DNA from: Amycolatopsis sp. EV170708-02-1
Lineage (GTDB): Bacteria; Actinomycetota; Actinomycetes; Mycobacteriales; Pseudonocardiaceae
Assembly: GCF_022479115.1 (NCBI RefSeq)
Contig: NZ_CP092497.1
Span: 6,448,001-6,512,000, forward strand
DNA length: 64,000 nt
Direction of reading: 5' to 3'
In this document: positions 44,054 to 52,153 of the stretch, one piece after another
Layout: every line of letters begins with the position of its first letter
Numbering within the stretch: the first letter of the stretch is position 1
Program-made: the position numbers and the translations under genes
The notes under the pieces: generated by a model
What the model was told of the DNA's origin: nothing
Seen by the model: only the letters and a program-made list of their open reading frames with translations
Database searches by the model: none

Positions 44054-44859
44054 GCCTTCACTCCCGTCAGCTCCTCGAGCCAGCGGGTGAAGCTCTCCCG
44101 GTCCCGGCCGATCTCGTCCCATGCCTGGTAGGCGTCGTTGTCCCGCTCGTAGTAGCCCGCCGCGTACGACGGCCGCGCGCCGCCGGGCACCTCGGCCACC
44201 GCGGTGACGGCCCACGACGGCAGCACGATCGCGCCGGGCCGGGGCTCCAGCTCGTCGACGACCTCCTCGACGGTGACCAGCGACCGTTTCGCCGCGAGCA
44301 CCGCCTCCTTCTGGACGCCGGTGATACCCCAGATCTGGACGTTCCCGGACCTGTCGGCGCGCTGGGCGTGCACGACGGTGACGTCCGGGTTGAGAGCGGG
44401 GACGGCGGCCAGCCGCTCACCGGTGAACGGGCAGGTGATGGGTTTGATCGTGTCGGTCTGCGCGGGAAGATCCGTGCCGGTGTAGCCGCGCAGGACGGCG
44501 AACGGCAGCCCCGAAGCACCGGCGACGTACCGATTCGCCATGCCCGCGTGACTGTGTTCCTCGATCTCCAGCGGCACCGGCCAGGAGTGCTGGACCGCGT
44601 CACGGAACCGGTGCAGCGAGCCGACCCCGGGGTTGCCGCCCCACGAGAAGATCAGCTTGCTCGCACAGCCGGCGCCGATGAGCTGGTCGTAGACGATGTC
44701 CGGCGTCATGCGGATCAACGTCAGGCCGGTGCGGCCCTGGCGGATGATCTCGTGGCCGGCGGACACGGGGATGAGGTGCGTGAAACCCTCGAGCGCGACG
44801 GTGTCCCCGTCGTGTATCAGCCGTGCCACGGCCTCCTTCAACGACAGCAGCTCCGCCAT
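44050..44859 (-). CDS. pcaI: 3-oxoadipate CoA-transferase subunit A
   Basis: 269 aa. It starts MAELLSLKEAVARLIHDGDTVALEGFTH, the family 1 CoA-transferase alpha-chain glycine loop region, followed by FSWGGNPGVGSL and ITGVQKEAV. First gene of the pca operon. ATG 44859 with GGAGGG upstream. The promoter region (44860-44920) holds the PcaR-box-like site. Confidence 0.93.
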   Translation of the reverse strand: MAELLSLKEAVARLIHDGDTVALEGFTHLIPVSAGHEIIRQGRTGLTLIRMTPDIVYDQLIGAGCASKLIFSWGGNPGVGSLHRFRDAVQHSWPVPLEIEEHSHAGMANRYVAGASGLPFAVLRGYTGTDLPAQTDTIKPITCPFTGERLAAVPALNPDVTVVHAQRADRSGNVQIWGITGVQKEAVLAAKRSLVTVEEVVDELEPRPGAIVLPSWAVTAVAEVPGGARPSYAAGYYERDNDAYQAWDEIGRDRESFTRWLEELTGVKA

Positions 44860-44881
44860 CCCACCCTCCCAGGCCGTACAT

Positions 44882-44917
44882 GTTCGGATCGCGCACACAT
44901 GTTCTGCATATGAACAT
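44882..44917 (-). promoter_or_regulatory. pca promoter sites: PcaR-box-like sequence and palindrome
   Basis: GTTCGGATCGCGCAC (44882-44896) matches 10 of 15 bases of the published PcaR box as I recall it (GTTCGATAATCGCAC). Next to it, ATGTTCTGCATATGAACAT (44899-44917) is a perfect ATGTTC/GAACAT inverted repeat with a 7-bp spacer. Both lie between pcaI and the oxidoreductase gene. Confidence 0.6.
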
Positions 44918-44920
44918 AGC

Positions 44921-46180
44921 TCAGCCGGCGCGACCGTGCAACCAAGCGCGATAGCGCCGAAGCGCGACGGCCTGCAACAGCGTCTCCACCACGAGCGCCC
45001 GTTTCGGGTCGATACCGGGCTTGGTACGCCGTCCCGCGCCGAGCCGGCGCAGCTGGCGCCGGACGCGGGCCATGCTCGCGGCGGACGCGACGGCCTTGTC
45101 GCCGATCCGGACCGGCGCGAGTTCCACCCCGGCGTCCGCGTCGTGCCGCCACTTGGCGGGCAGGTCCGGGTCGACGGCCAAGGCGGTGCCCATTCCGACG
45201 AGTTCCACGCCGCTCGCCAGGACCTCTTCCGCGACGCGCCTGCGGACCACGCCTCCGGTCAGCATCAGCGGCAGCGCGCTGGTCCGGACGAGCTGTTCGG
45301 CGAGAGACAGGAAGTACGCCTCCCGCGCGCGAGTGCGGTCGTCGCCGGACTGCCCGGTCATCGCCGGGCTCTCATAGCTGCCACCCGACAGTTCGACCAG
45401 GTCGACGCCGAGCGGTGCGAGCATCGCGATGACCGACGCGGCGTCGTCGGCGTCGAAACCGCCACGCTGGAAGTCCGCGGAGTTGAGCTTGACGGCGACG
45501 GCGAACCCGGGCGCCACGACGGCACGGACCGCGCGGACGACGTCGAGCAGGAATCGGGCCCGGTTCTCCAGACTTCCTCCCCACCGGTCTTCGCGACGAT
45601 TGGCCAGCGGGGACAGGAATTGCGAGAGCAGGTAGCCGTGCGCCGCGTGGATTTCGACGCCGTCGAAACCGGCGCCTTCGGCGCGGCGGGCGGTCTCGGC
45701 GAACCGGGCCACGGTCTCCTCGATCCGCCGCGCGGACATCTCGACCGGCTCGGCGAACCGTTCGCTGTTCCTGCCGACGTCGACACGGACGGCCGACGGA
45801 CCCCAGGCGACGCCGGGCATGTCCGCCCGCACCTGGCGCCCGGGATGGTTGATCTGCATCCACACCCGCGCCCCGCCGCTCTTGGCCGCCGACGCCCACC
45901 GGCGGAACGGCTCCAGCGGCGAGTCCGCGTCGAGGACGACACCCGCAGGACCGGTGAGCGCCTCCGCGTGGACCATGACGTTACCGGTGATGAGCAGACC
46001 CGCCCCGCCCTCGCTCCACCGTCGATACAGCTCGAACAAGGGCTTGCCGGGCAGCTGCCCCGAGCTCGCCATGTTCTCCTCCATCGCGGCCTTCACCAGG
46101 CGATTCGGCAGCGTCGAACCACCGGGAAGGGTGAGCGGCTCGAACACCGGTGAGAAGGTTTTCTCTGCTGCGGATGACAT
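44921..46180 (-). CDS. Old Yellow Enzyme family NADH:flavin oxidoreductase
   Basis: 419 aa, FMN-binding TIM barrel. Signature GFDGVEIHAAHGYLLSQFLSP with the two substrate-anion ligands, then WGGSLENRARFLL and the C-terminal flavin block GVVRRRVAEEVL. The family reduces electrophilic C=C bonds. ATG 46180 (GGGAG upstream) is preferred; a GTG at 46216 lies within the operator. Divergent from a TetR gene and within the same four-operator regulon as the ADC-like and DJ-1 genes. Confidence 0.85.
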   Translation of the reverse strand: MSSAAEKTFSPVFEPLTLPGGSTLPNRLVKAAMEENMASSGQLPGKPLFELYRRWSEGGAGLLITGNVMVHAEALTGPAGVVLDADSPLEPFRRWASAAKSGGARVWMQINHPGRQVRADMPGVAWGPSAVRVDVGRNSERFAEPVEMSARRIEETVARFAETARRAEGAGFDGVEIHAAHGYLLSQFLSPLANRREDRWGGSLENRARFLLDVVRAVRAVVAPGFAVAVKLNSADFQRGGFDADDAASVIAMLAPLGVDLVELSGGSYESPAMTGQSGDDRTRAREAYFLSLAEQLVRTSALPLMLTGGVVRRRVAEEVLASGVELVGMGTALAVDPDLPAKWRHDADAGVELAPVRIGDKAVASAASMARVRRQLRRLGAGRRTKPGIDPKRALVVETLLQAVALRRYRAWLHGRAG

Positions 46181-46200
46181 CCTTGCTCCCGAACGAGGTA

Positions 46201-46251
46201 TGTTTACATTGCTCACATGAGCTTAGGAAGGGGATGTAAGCAGTGTCAACA
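46201..46251. promoter_or_regulatory. Two TGTnnnCAnTGnnnACA operators, divergent promoter
   Basis: TGTTTACATTGCTCACA (46201-46217) and TGTAAGCAGTGTCAACA (46235-46251) both fit the 17-bp imperfect palindrome TGTnnnCAnTGnnnACA. The second overlaps the GTG start of the TetR gene and the first covers the Old Yellow Enzyme promoter. Confidence 0.8.
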
Positions 46252-46818
46252 TCGACGAAGAGTGGCTACCATCACGGCGACTTGAGGGCGTCACTGCTGA
46301 CCACGGCGATGCGCATGCTCGAAGCCGGCGAGCAGTTCTCCTTGCGCGCCGTCGCACGCGAGGCGGGCGTCTCTGCGACCGCGCCATACCGGCACTTCGC
46401 CGACAGGGACGCCCTGGAGTCGGCGCTGGCCGCGCAAGGATTGCGCGACCTGAAAGAAGATCTCGCGAAAGGGCGCGAGCTCCCGGCTTCCGTGGACGAC
46501 CTGGCCGAACTCGCGGTCACCTACGTCGATTTCGCCCTGCGCCGCCCGGCGTTGTTCCGGCTGATGTTCGGAAACGCCTGCGACACGGGGAGCGAGGAGC
46601 GCGTCCAGGCCGCGGCGGACATTCACGACCTCTTGCGACTGGCGATGACACAGGTGTTCTCCGAACCCTCGGACGCGCTCACCTCGGCGGGCTGGGCACT
46701 CGCCCACGGGCTCGCGTACTTGTTCCTGGACGGCAAACTCCAGGTGGAGTCGGACGACGAGATCGCCGAGCAGGTGCGCGCCGCCTTCACCGCGATCCTG
46801 GCGGCACGACCGCGCTAA
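46243..46818 (+). CDS. TetR family repressor with autoregulatory operators
   Basis: 191 aa. DNA-binding domain LLTTAMRMLEAGEQFSLRAVAREAGVSATAPYRHF and a TetR_C_13-like C-terminus ending GKLQVESDDEIAEQVRAAFTAIL. GTG 46243 with GGAAGGGG upstream. Operator-like palindromes flank the gene on both sides, two upstream and two downstream, so it most likely controls the Old Yellow Enzyme gene, itself and the ADC-DJ-1 pair. Confidence 0.88.
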   Translation: MSTSTKSGYHHGDLRASLLTTAMRMLEAGEQFSLRAVAREAGVSATAPYRHFADRDALESALAAQGLRDLKEDLAKGRELPASVDDLAELAVTYVDFALRRPALFRLMFGNACDTGSEERVQAAADIHDLLRLAMTQVFSEPSDALTSAGWALAHGLAYLFLDGKLQVESDDEIAEQVRAAFTAILAARPR

Positions 46819-46822
46819 CCGG

Positions 46823-46876
46823 TGTTGACAGTGCTTACATCGAAACCTAGAGTCTCGAATGTAAGCATCGTAAACA
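46823..46876 (+). promoter_or_regulatory. Two more TGTnnnCAnTGnnnACA operators
   Basis: TGTTGACAGTGCTTACA (46823-46839) fits exactly. TGTAAGCATCGTAAACA (46860-46876) fits except for CG in place of the central TG. They lie between the tetR stop and the ADC-like start, 15 bp before the latter. Confidence 0.8.
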
Positions 46877-46890
46877 TTCCAGGAGATCCG

Positions 46891-47808
46891 ATGCCACAGG
46901 ACACGGTCACCGTCGATCTGGGTGGACACTCGGTCGACGTCCCGAAAGGCGGCCTGTACGACCGCTACCGCATGGACACCGACCTCGACGCGGTCGCCGC
47001 CGACCCGCGCGTGAGCGGCGTCGGCTTCTTCCGGCGGCTCCCCAAGGCACGGGTCGAGTCGCCGATCGGCCCGACGCTGACGCCCAACTTCTACTACCGG
47101 ATCGCGACGGCCCGGCTGACGCTGATCGCGCCCTCCCGGGCGATCCGGCGCCGTCTCCCCGAAGAGCTGTCGCCGCTGGAGATCGCACCGGGCCTCGGCC
47201 TGGTGTCGGTGATGATGTTCCGGTACGACGTCTGCGACATCGACTTCTACACCGAGGCCGCCGTGGGCGTCGCGGTCCGTCCCGCCCGGCACGGAGGGCT
47301 CGGGTTCTTCGATCTCGTGACCGGGCTCAAGAACGAGCATCTTCACTCGTACGTGCTGTCCCTCCCGGTCAGCAGCGACATCGCCCAGGTCCGCGGCCAC
47401 GACGGCTACGGATTCCCGAAATGGGTGACGAGCCTCGACGTCGACATCGACGCCGAGCGCACCGAAGCGCGCGTGGCGAACGACCGCGGCGGGACCGACC
47501 TCGTCCTTTCCGCGGCGACACCACGCCAAACCACGCACGAGTCCGGCGACCAGGTCTCGAGTCTCACCTCGTACACCACCATCGGGGGCGCGTGGCATGC
47601 GACGCTGAGCCAGACGAACGTCCTCTCGGCCGGAAGCACGATGTTCCCGCGTGGTGCCGGCCTCCGGCTGGGCGAGGGACGCCTCTCCGATGACCTGCGC
47701 TCGCTCAACGCCCGCAAGCCGATCCGCCTCGACGTGATGACCGAAGGGCAGCTCGCGCTCCACATGCCGGTCCCCACCTCCGTCCGCGAACAGGAGGCCC
47801 GCAAATGA
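46891..47808 (+). CDS. Acetoacetate decarboxylase-like protein
   Basis: 305 aa. ADC fold with the conserved Lys177 in GYGFPKW, equivalent to the Schiff-base lysine of acetoacetate decarboxylase. The adjacent residue that is Lys in the classic enzyme is Trp here, so the pKa-tuning pair is broken and another reaction (aldol or decarboxylation of a different keto acid) is possible. AGGAG precedes ATG 46891. It overlaps the DJ-1 gene by ATGA and lies downstream of two TetR-type operators. Confidence 0.78.
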   Translation: MPQDTVTVDLGGHSVDVPKGGLYDRYRMDTDLDAVAADPRVSGVGFFRRLPKARVESPIGPTLTPNFYYRIATARLTLIAPSRAIRRRLPEELSPLEIAPGLGLVSVMMFRYDVCDIDFYTEAAVGVAVRPARHGGLGFFDLVTGLKNEHLHSYVLSLPVSSDIAQVRGHDGYGFPKWVTSLDVDIDAERTEARVANDRGGTDLVLSAATPRQTTHESGDQVSSLTSYTTIGGAWHATLSQTNVLSAGSTMFPRGAGLRLGEGRLSDDLRSLNARKPIRLDVMTEGQLALHMPVPTSVREQEARK

Positions 47809-48488
47809 CCACACGCGTCTTGAACGTCGTCACCAACGTCGGCCACTACGACGATCCGTCCCACCCGACCGGCTTGTGGCTTTCCGAGCTCACGCACGCC
47901 CACCACGTCTTCGCCGAACGCGGCTTCGAGCAGACGATCGTCAGCCCGCTGGGCGGACGATCGCCGCTCGAACCCCGATCGCTGAAGTTCCCCAACTACG
48001 ACAAGACCGCCAAGGCCTGGCACGCCGATCCGGAACGGATGGCGCTGCTGGAGAACACCGCCGCCCCGGACGAGATCGACTCGGCGGATTTCGACGCGAT
48101 CTACTTCACCGGCGGCCACGCGGTCATGTACGACTTCCCCGGCAGCGAGGGACTACAGCGGATCACCCGCGAGATCTTCGAACGCGGCGGCATCGTTTCC
48201 TCCGTCTGCCACGGTTACTGCGGTCTGCTGAACACCAAGCTGTCCGACGGCTCGTATCTCGTCGCGGGACGCAAGGTCACCGGCTTCGCCTGGCGCGAGG
48301 AAGTCCTCGCGAAGGTGGACAAGCTCGTGCCCTACAACGCCGAAGAAGAGATGAAGAAACGCGGCGCGCGCTACGAAAAGGCGAAGCTGCCCTTCGTCTC
48401 CTACGCCGTGGTCGACGGCAACCTCGTCACCGGCCAGAACCCGGGATCCGCGAAGGAGACGGCGAAGAAGGTGGCGGACCTGCTGTGA
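47805..48488 (+). CDS. DJ-1/PfpI family protein (Hsp31-like)
   Basis: 227 aa. Nucleophilic Cys135 in SVCHGYCG with a following His, and the supporting Glu28 in TGLWLSE, the DJ-1 superfamily triad. Homologues act as glyoxalase III, deglycase or chaperones against reactive carbonyls. Second gene of the ADC-DJ-1 operon. The stop directly abuts the convergent secreted-protein stop. Confidence 0.82.
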   Translation: MTTRVLNVVTNVGHYDDPSHPTGLWLSELTHAHHVFAERGFEQTIVSPLGGRSPLEPRSLKFPNYDKTAKAWHADPERMALLENTAAPDEIDSADFDAIYFTGGHAVMYDFPGSEGLQRITREIFERGGIVSSVCHGYCGLLNTKLSDGSYLVAGRKVTGFAWREEVLAKVDKLVPYNAEEEMKKRGARYEKAKLPFVSYAVVDGNLVTGQNPGSAKETAKKVADLL

Positions 48489-49016
48489 TCAGCCGATCCC
48501 GCTGCCGGGCGGGAACCATTCGACGGCCTTGAAGTCGCCGCTCTCGACCCGTTCGACGGTCGCGCTGCTCAGGCACGGCGGCACGATGTGCTTCTGCTCG
48601 GGGTCGGGACCCCAGCTGTAGCCGAGCCTGTCGCGCTTGCCGTTGTCGTACACCGTCATCCCGACCCGGCGGTCCTTGAGGCCGGGGACGTTCGTGTCCT
48701 CGACGATGCCCGTGACGACGGCGACCGGACCGCCGACGACCAGGCAGTCGACCCGGCCGCGGAAGTAGGCGGAGAACCCGCCGCCGACGTGGCTCACCCG
48801 GAACGTTCCCTTACTCTCCGGGAAGAGACCGTGCGCGTCGAAGGCGAACCGGACGTCCTGGCCGTCCTTGCGCAGCATCTTGGCGCTGCCGACCAGGCTC
48901 GGTTCGGCAGGCTTGCCCTTGCCCGCTTCCGCGCCCGACGCCGGACCGGCCGCGACGAGCGTCGTGGCGAGGACCATCGCGGCACCGACGGCCGCGAGTT
49001 CTCGTGATCGGTTCAT
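48489..49016 (-). CDS. Secreted protein of unknown function
   Basis: 175 aa. A clear Sec signal peptide (basic N-terminus, hydrophobic VGAAMVLATTLVAAG, cleavage region near ASGAEA) is followed by a beta-rich domain without motifs I recognise. It contains two cysteines (DCLVVGG and PPCLSSA) that could form a disulfide outside the cell. Start ATG 49016 with GGGGTGG upstream. Confidence 0.7.
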   Translation of the reverse strand: MNRSRELAAVGAAMVLATTLVAAGPASGAEAGKGKPAEPSLVGSAKMLRKDGQDVRFAFDAHGLFPESKGTFRVSHVGGGFSAYFRGRVDCLVVGGPVAVVTGIVEDTNVPGLKDRRVGMTVYDNGKRDRLGYSWGPDPEQKHIVPPCLSSATVERVESGDFKAVEWFPPGSGIG

Positions 49017-49175
49017 GTTCCACCCCTGGAATCCCCTGGTCACGGAGCTTTTCCGCGCTTCTCACCATCCCGGGGCGCCGGACGATGACGACTCCCCCGC
49101 ACAGGGGAAGCGCCTCCCTCATAACGGGGATTTCCGGTATTTGGGATACCAAGCGCCGCACACTAGGCTGGGCGG

Positions 49176-50141
49176 GTGGCCTCGACGATCGCGGTGACCC
49201 GGTGGATTCCCGACGAAGCGCTGAAAGTGCTCGCCGAGGCCGGGGAGGTGAAACTGTCGCGCGCCGACCGGCCGCTGACGCCGGACGAACTGCGTGAGTT
49301 CGTCCGCGGCTCGTCCGCGATCGTCGGCATGCTGCACGACCGGATCGACGGGGCGGTCGCCGACGCTGCGGGCCCGGCGCTGAAGGTCGTGGCGAACGTG
49401 GCCGTCGGCTACGACAACATCGACGTCCCGGCGCTGACCGGCCGCGGGATCACCGTCACCAACACCCCCGGCGTGCTCACCGACGCCACCGCGGATCTGG
49501 CGTTCGGGCTGATCCTCGCGGTCACCCGACGGCTCGGCGAGGGCGAACGGCTGCTCCGCTCGCGCACCCCCTGGTCGTTCCACCTGGGCTTCCTGCTCGG
49601 CTCTTCGGTGCAGGACAAGACACTGGGGATCGTCGGGCTCGGTCAGATCGGGCAGGCGGTCGCGCGGCGGGCGCTCGGTTTCGGCATGCGGATCGTCTAC
49701 TCAGGACGGTCGCGGGCCGCCGAAGACGTCGAGAAGACCTTGGGCGCGGAGTACCTGCCCTTCGACGAGCTGCTGCGAAGCTCCGACGTCGTGTCGCTGC
49801 ACTGCCCGCTCACGCCGGAGACCCGGCATCTCGTCGACGCGGACGCGCTGAAGGCGATGAAACCGGGCGCGTACCTGATCAACACCACGCGCGGCCCCGT
49901 CGTCCACGAGGCCGCGCTGGCCGACGCGCTCGAAGCCGGGGAGATCGCCGGTGCCGGCCTCGACGTGTTCGAAGCCGAACCCGAGGTCGAACCACGCCTG
50001 CTGGATCGCGAAAACGTCGTCTTGACGCCGCATCTCGGATCGGCGACGGTCGAGACCCGTACTGCCATGGCCGTGCTCGCGGCCGAGAACGTCGCGTCGG
50101 TGCTCACCGGCGGAAACCCGCTGACGGAGGTTCGTCCATGA
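49176..50141 (+). CDS. D-2-hydroxyacid dehydrogenase (hydroxypyruvate/glyoxylate reductase)
   Basis: 321 aa. NAD(P) motif GIVGLGQIGQAVARRALGFGMRI with catalytic Arg in NTTRG and Glu/His in EVEPRLLD and LTPHLGSA. Most similar to glyoxylate/hydroxypyruvate reductases. GTG start at 49176. Overlaps the glycerate kinase start by ATGA, so together they convert hydroxypyruvate or glyoxylate-derived units through D-glycerate to phosphoglycerate. Confidence 0.85.
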   Translation: MASTIAVTRWIPDEALKVLAEAGEVKLSRADRPLTPDELREFVRGSSAIVGMLHDRIDGAVADAAGPALKVVANVAVGYDNIDVPALTGRGITVTNTPGVLTDATADLAFGLILAVTRRLGEGERLLRSRTPWSFHLGFLLGSSVQDKTLGIVGLGQIGQAVARRALGFGMRIVYSGRSRAAEDVEKTLGAEYLPFDELLRSSDVVSLHCPLTPETRHLVDADALKAMKPGAYLINTTRGPVVHEAALADALEAGEIAGAGLDVFEAEPEVEPRLLDRENVVLTPHLGSATVETRTAMAVLAAENVASVLTGGNPLTEVRP

Positions 50142-51262
50142 CTCGTGTGGTCATCGCGCCCGACAAGTTCAAGGGAAGCTTGACCGCGGTCGAGGCCGCG
50201 GAGGCGATCGCCCACGGCGTCCGCGACGCGCTGCCCGAAGCCGAGGTCTCCTCTTGCCCGGTCGCCGACGGCGGCGAGGGAACGCTCGACGTCCTCATCG
50301 CGGCTGGTGGCCGTCTCGTGGAACTCCCTGTCCGCGGGCCGCTCGACGACACCGTCGACGCCCGCTACGTGACCCTCGACGGAACGGCCTACATCGAATC
50401 GGCCCGCGCTTGCGGGATCGAGTTCGTCGAGCCGAGCCCGGAGGTGGCGCTCGCCGCGCACACCTGGGGCGTCGGGGAACTGCTCGCGCACGCGCTCGAC
50501 AACGGCGCGCGGCGGCTGGTGCTGACGGTCGGCGGGACGGCGAGCACCGACGGCGGCGCCGGGATGCTCGCGGCGCTGGGCGCCGGGGTCTTCGACGCGT
50601 TCGGCGCGCCGGTCGGGCTCGGCGGCGGCACGCTGGGCCGGGTCGCGCTGGCCGAACTCGGCCCGGTGCGGGAACGGCTCGGCTCCGTCGAGGTCGCCGT
50701 CGCCACCGACGTCACGAACCCGTTGCTCGGCCCGCGGGGCGCGGCCGCGATCTTCGGACCGCAGAAAGGCGCGGGCCCGCGCGAAGTCGAGCAACTGGAC
50801 GAGTCCCTGTCCCGCTGGGCGCAGGCGTTGCGGAACGCTGGGGCCCCCGACGTCTCCGACCTTCCCGGAGCGGGCGCGGGTGGCGGGGTGGCCGCGGGCG
50901 CGATCGCGGGACTCGGCGCGGGAGTCGAATCCGGATTCCAGCTCATCGCCGGGCTCACCGGTGTCGCCGGCGCCATCGAACACGCCGACCTCGTCATCAC
51001 CGGCGAAGGCTCATTGGACGAGCAGAGCCTCGACGGCAAGGCCCCGGCAGGCATCGCGGCCCGCGCGCGGGAGCACGCGGTACCGCTGATGGTGCTGGCC
51101 GGGCGGATCCAGCTGGACCAGAGCCAGCTCACCGGCCTCGGGGTTGTGGGCAGCGCCGCCCTGATCGACCACGCGCCTTCACTCGACCACGCGCGTGCGC
51201 ACGCGGCGGAACTCCTGCGCGAGCGGGCCGGCGAGCTGGTCCGCGCCTGGGCCCGGACCTGA
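50138..51262 (+). CDS. Glycerate kinase (GlxK type)
   Basis: 374 aa, type 1 glycerate kinase. It starts TRVVIAPDKFKGSLTAVEAAEAI and has the glycine-rich CPVADGGEGTLDVL and GGVAAGAIAGLGAGVESGF. It phosphorylates D-glycerate. Paired by a 4-bp overlap with the upstream reductase. A long hairpin follows 10 bp after the stop. Confidence 0.9.
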   Translation: MTRVVIAPDKFKGSLTAVEAAEAIAHGVRDALPEAEVSSCPVADGGEGTLDVLIAAGGRLVELPVRGPLDDTVDARYVTLDGTAYIESARACGIEFVEPSPEVALAAHTWGVGELLAHALDNGARRLVLTVGGTASTDGGAGMLAALGAGVFDAFGAPVGLGGGTLGRVALAELGPVRERLGSVEVAVATDVTNPLLGPRGAAAIFGPQKGAGPREVEQLDESLSRWAQALRNAGAPDVSDLPGAGAGGGVAAGAIAGLGAGVESGFQLIAGLTGVAGAIEHADLVITGEGSLDEQSLDGKAPAGIAARAREHAVPLMVLAGRIQLDQSQLTGLGVVGSAALIDHAPSLDHARAHAAELLRERAGELVRAWART

Positions 51263-51272
51263 GCTTGCCGAA

Positions 51273-51326
51273 TCCGTGAAGGCCTCCTTGAGGGGCATGG
51301 ATGGCCCTCAAGGAGGCCTTCACGGA
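51273..51326. terminator. Long bidirectional hairpin between convergent genes
   Basis: Arms 51273-51298 and 51301-51326 pair over 25 of 26 positions with a 2-base centre (TCCGTGAAGG outer, CCTCAAGG inner). It lies between the glycerate kinase and HesB-like stops and shares its wording with the hairpin at 3876. Confidence 0.8.
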
Positions 51327-51372
51327 CCGGACCCGCGACCGGCGCGCGAAGAAGTCTGAGAGTCCTGCGGGC

Positions 51373-51684
51373 TCAGCTGCCGGGCTGCGGCTGGGCCTGC
51401 GGGAGTACGGCGAAGGCGACTTCGCCGGTCTCGTCCTGCTGGACGTCGAGGACCTTGTCGTCGAGCAACGCGGCCGCTTCCGGCTCCAAGAACACCTTCG
51501 GCCCGCCGTCGGCGCCGAGTACCTTGTCGCCGCTTTCCGGCTCCGGGGCGACGGAAACCGCGAGCTGAGGACTGTCCCCCTGCTGGGAATGCATGGCGAA
51601 CCGCAGCCCGCCTCCATCCTGGCCGTTCTCCTGCCCGGTCAGTGCGGTGATCGCCTCGGCGGCGGCTTCGGTGACTGTCAGCAT
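51373..51684 (-). CDS. HesB/IscA-fold protein without cysteines
   Basis: 103 aa. Starts MLTVTEAAAEAITALTG and follows the IscA/HesB fold pattern, but none of the three cluster-binding cysteines is present; there is no cysteine in the protein. It cannot bind Fe-S in the usual way. Actinobacterial relatives of this kind exist, with unknown role. ATG 51684 chosen over an upstream in-frame start for its fit to the family. Confidence 0.75.
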   Translation of the reverse strand: MLTVTEAAAEAITALTGQENGQDGGGLRFAMHSQQGDSPQLAVSVAPEPESGDKVLGADGGPKVFLEPEAAALLDDKVLDVQQDETGEVAFAVLPQAQPQPGS

Positions 51685-51765
51685 CTCTGCCCTTCCTTCG
51701 TCGCGGTCTTGCACTTGACCGACCACGCTAGGGGGTGTCGGCATGGCCCGCCGTGTGAGTGAAGA

Positions 51766-51981
51766 TCATTTTTCGCCGACGTCCGGCTCCTCTTCGGCCA
51801 GCCGCATGCCGTGCGACTCCCCTTCGCGGATCTCCGCGGGTGTGGTGCCGAACCGGTCGGCCCCGCTCCAGTGCTCGGGTGGCTCGCCCCCTTCTTCGAG
51901 CGGGTCGACACGGAGTTCGTCCTCGTCGAGCGCTTCGCTGGGATTCAGCGTTTCCGGCTCCGCGGTCTCACGGTCGCTCAT
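51766..51981 (-). CDS. Small acidic conserved protein (DUF5709-like)
   Basis: 71 aa, very acidic (ETAEPETLNPSEALDEDEL...) with a conserved tail RLAEEEPDVGEK and middle GTTPAEIREGES. The pattern resembles DUF5709 family members widespread in actinobacteria. Function unknown; on the same strand 81 bp before the HesB-like gene. Confidence 0.65.
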   Translation of the reverse strand: MSDRETAEPETLNPSEALDEDELRVDPLEEGGEPPEHWSGADRFGTTPAEIREGESHGMRLAEEEPDVGEK

Positions 51982-52116
51982 CGGCCGCTCCCTCCTGGTC
52001 GGACGTCGACCGGGGCGTGCTGTACTCGACCCCGTCCCTGTGGCTTACCCGGCGTCTCCGCAGGCCAAACGGCGGCGCTGTCGCGGGGATCACAGTTTCT
52101 CAGGTGGTTCATTAGC

Positions 52117-52132
52117 TTCACAAGTTTGTGAA
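52117..52132. promoter_or_regulatory. Perfect 7-2-7 palindrome before the GtrA gene
   Basis: TTCACAAGTTTGTGAA has perfect arms TTCACAA/TTGTGAA around GT, 21 bp before the GtrA-like start and overlapping the likely core promoter. Binding protein unknown; the repressor may lie outside the window. Confidence 0.6.
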
Positions 52133-52153
52133 ACAAGGAGTAGCGTCGTCGGT

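Noticed and set aside
44921..46216. GTG 46216 as the Old Yellow Enzyme start
   Set aside because: It would put the first TetR operator inside the gene; ATG 46180 has a better ribosome site.
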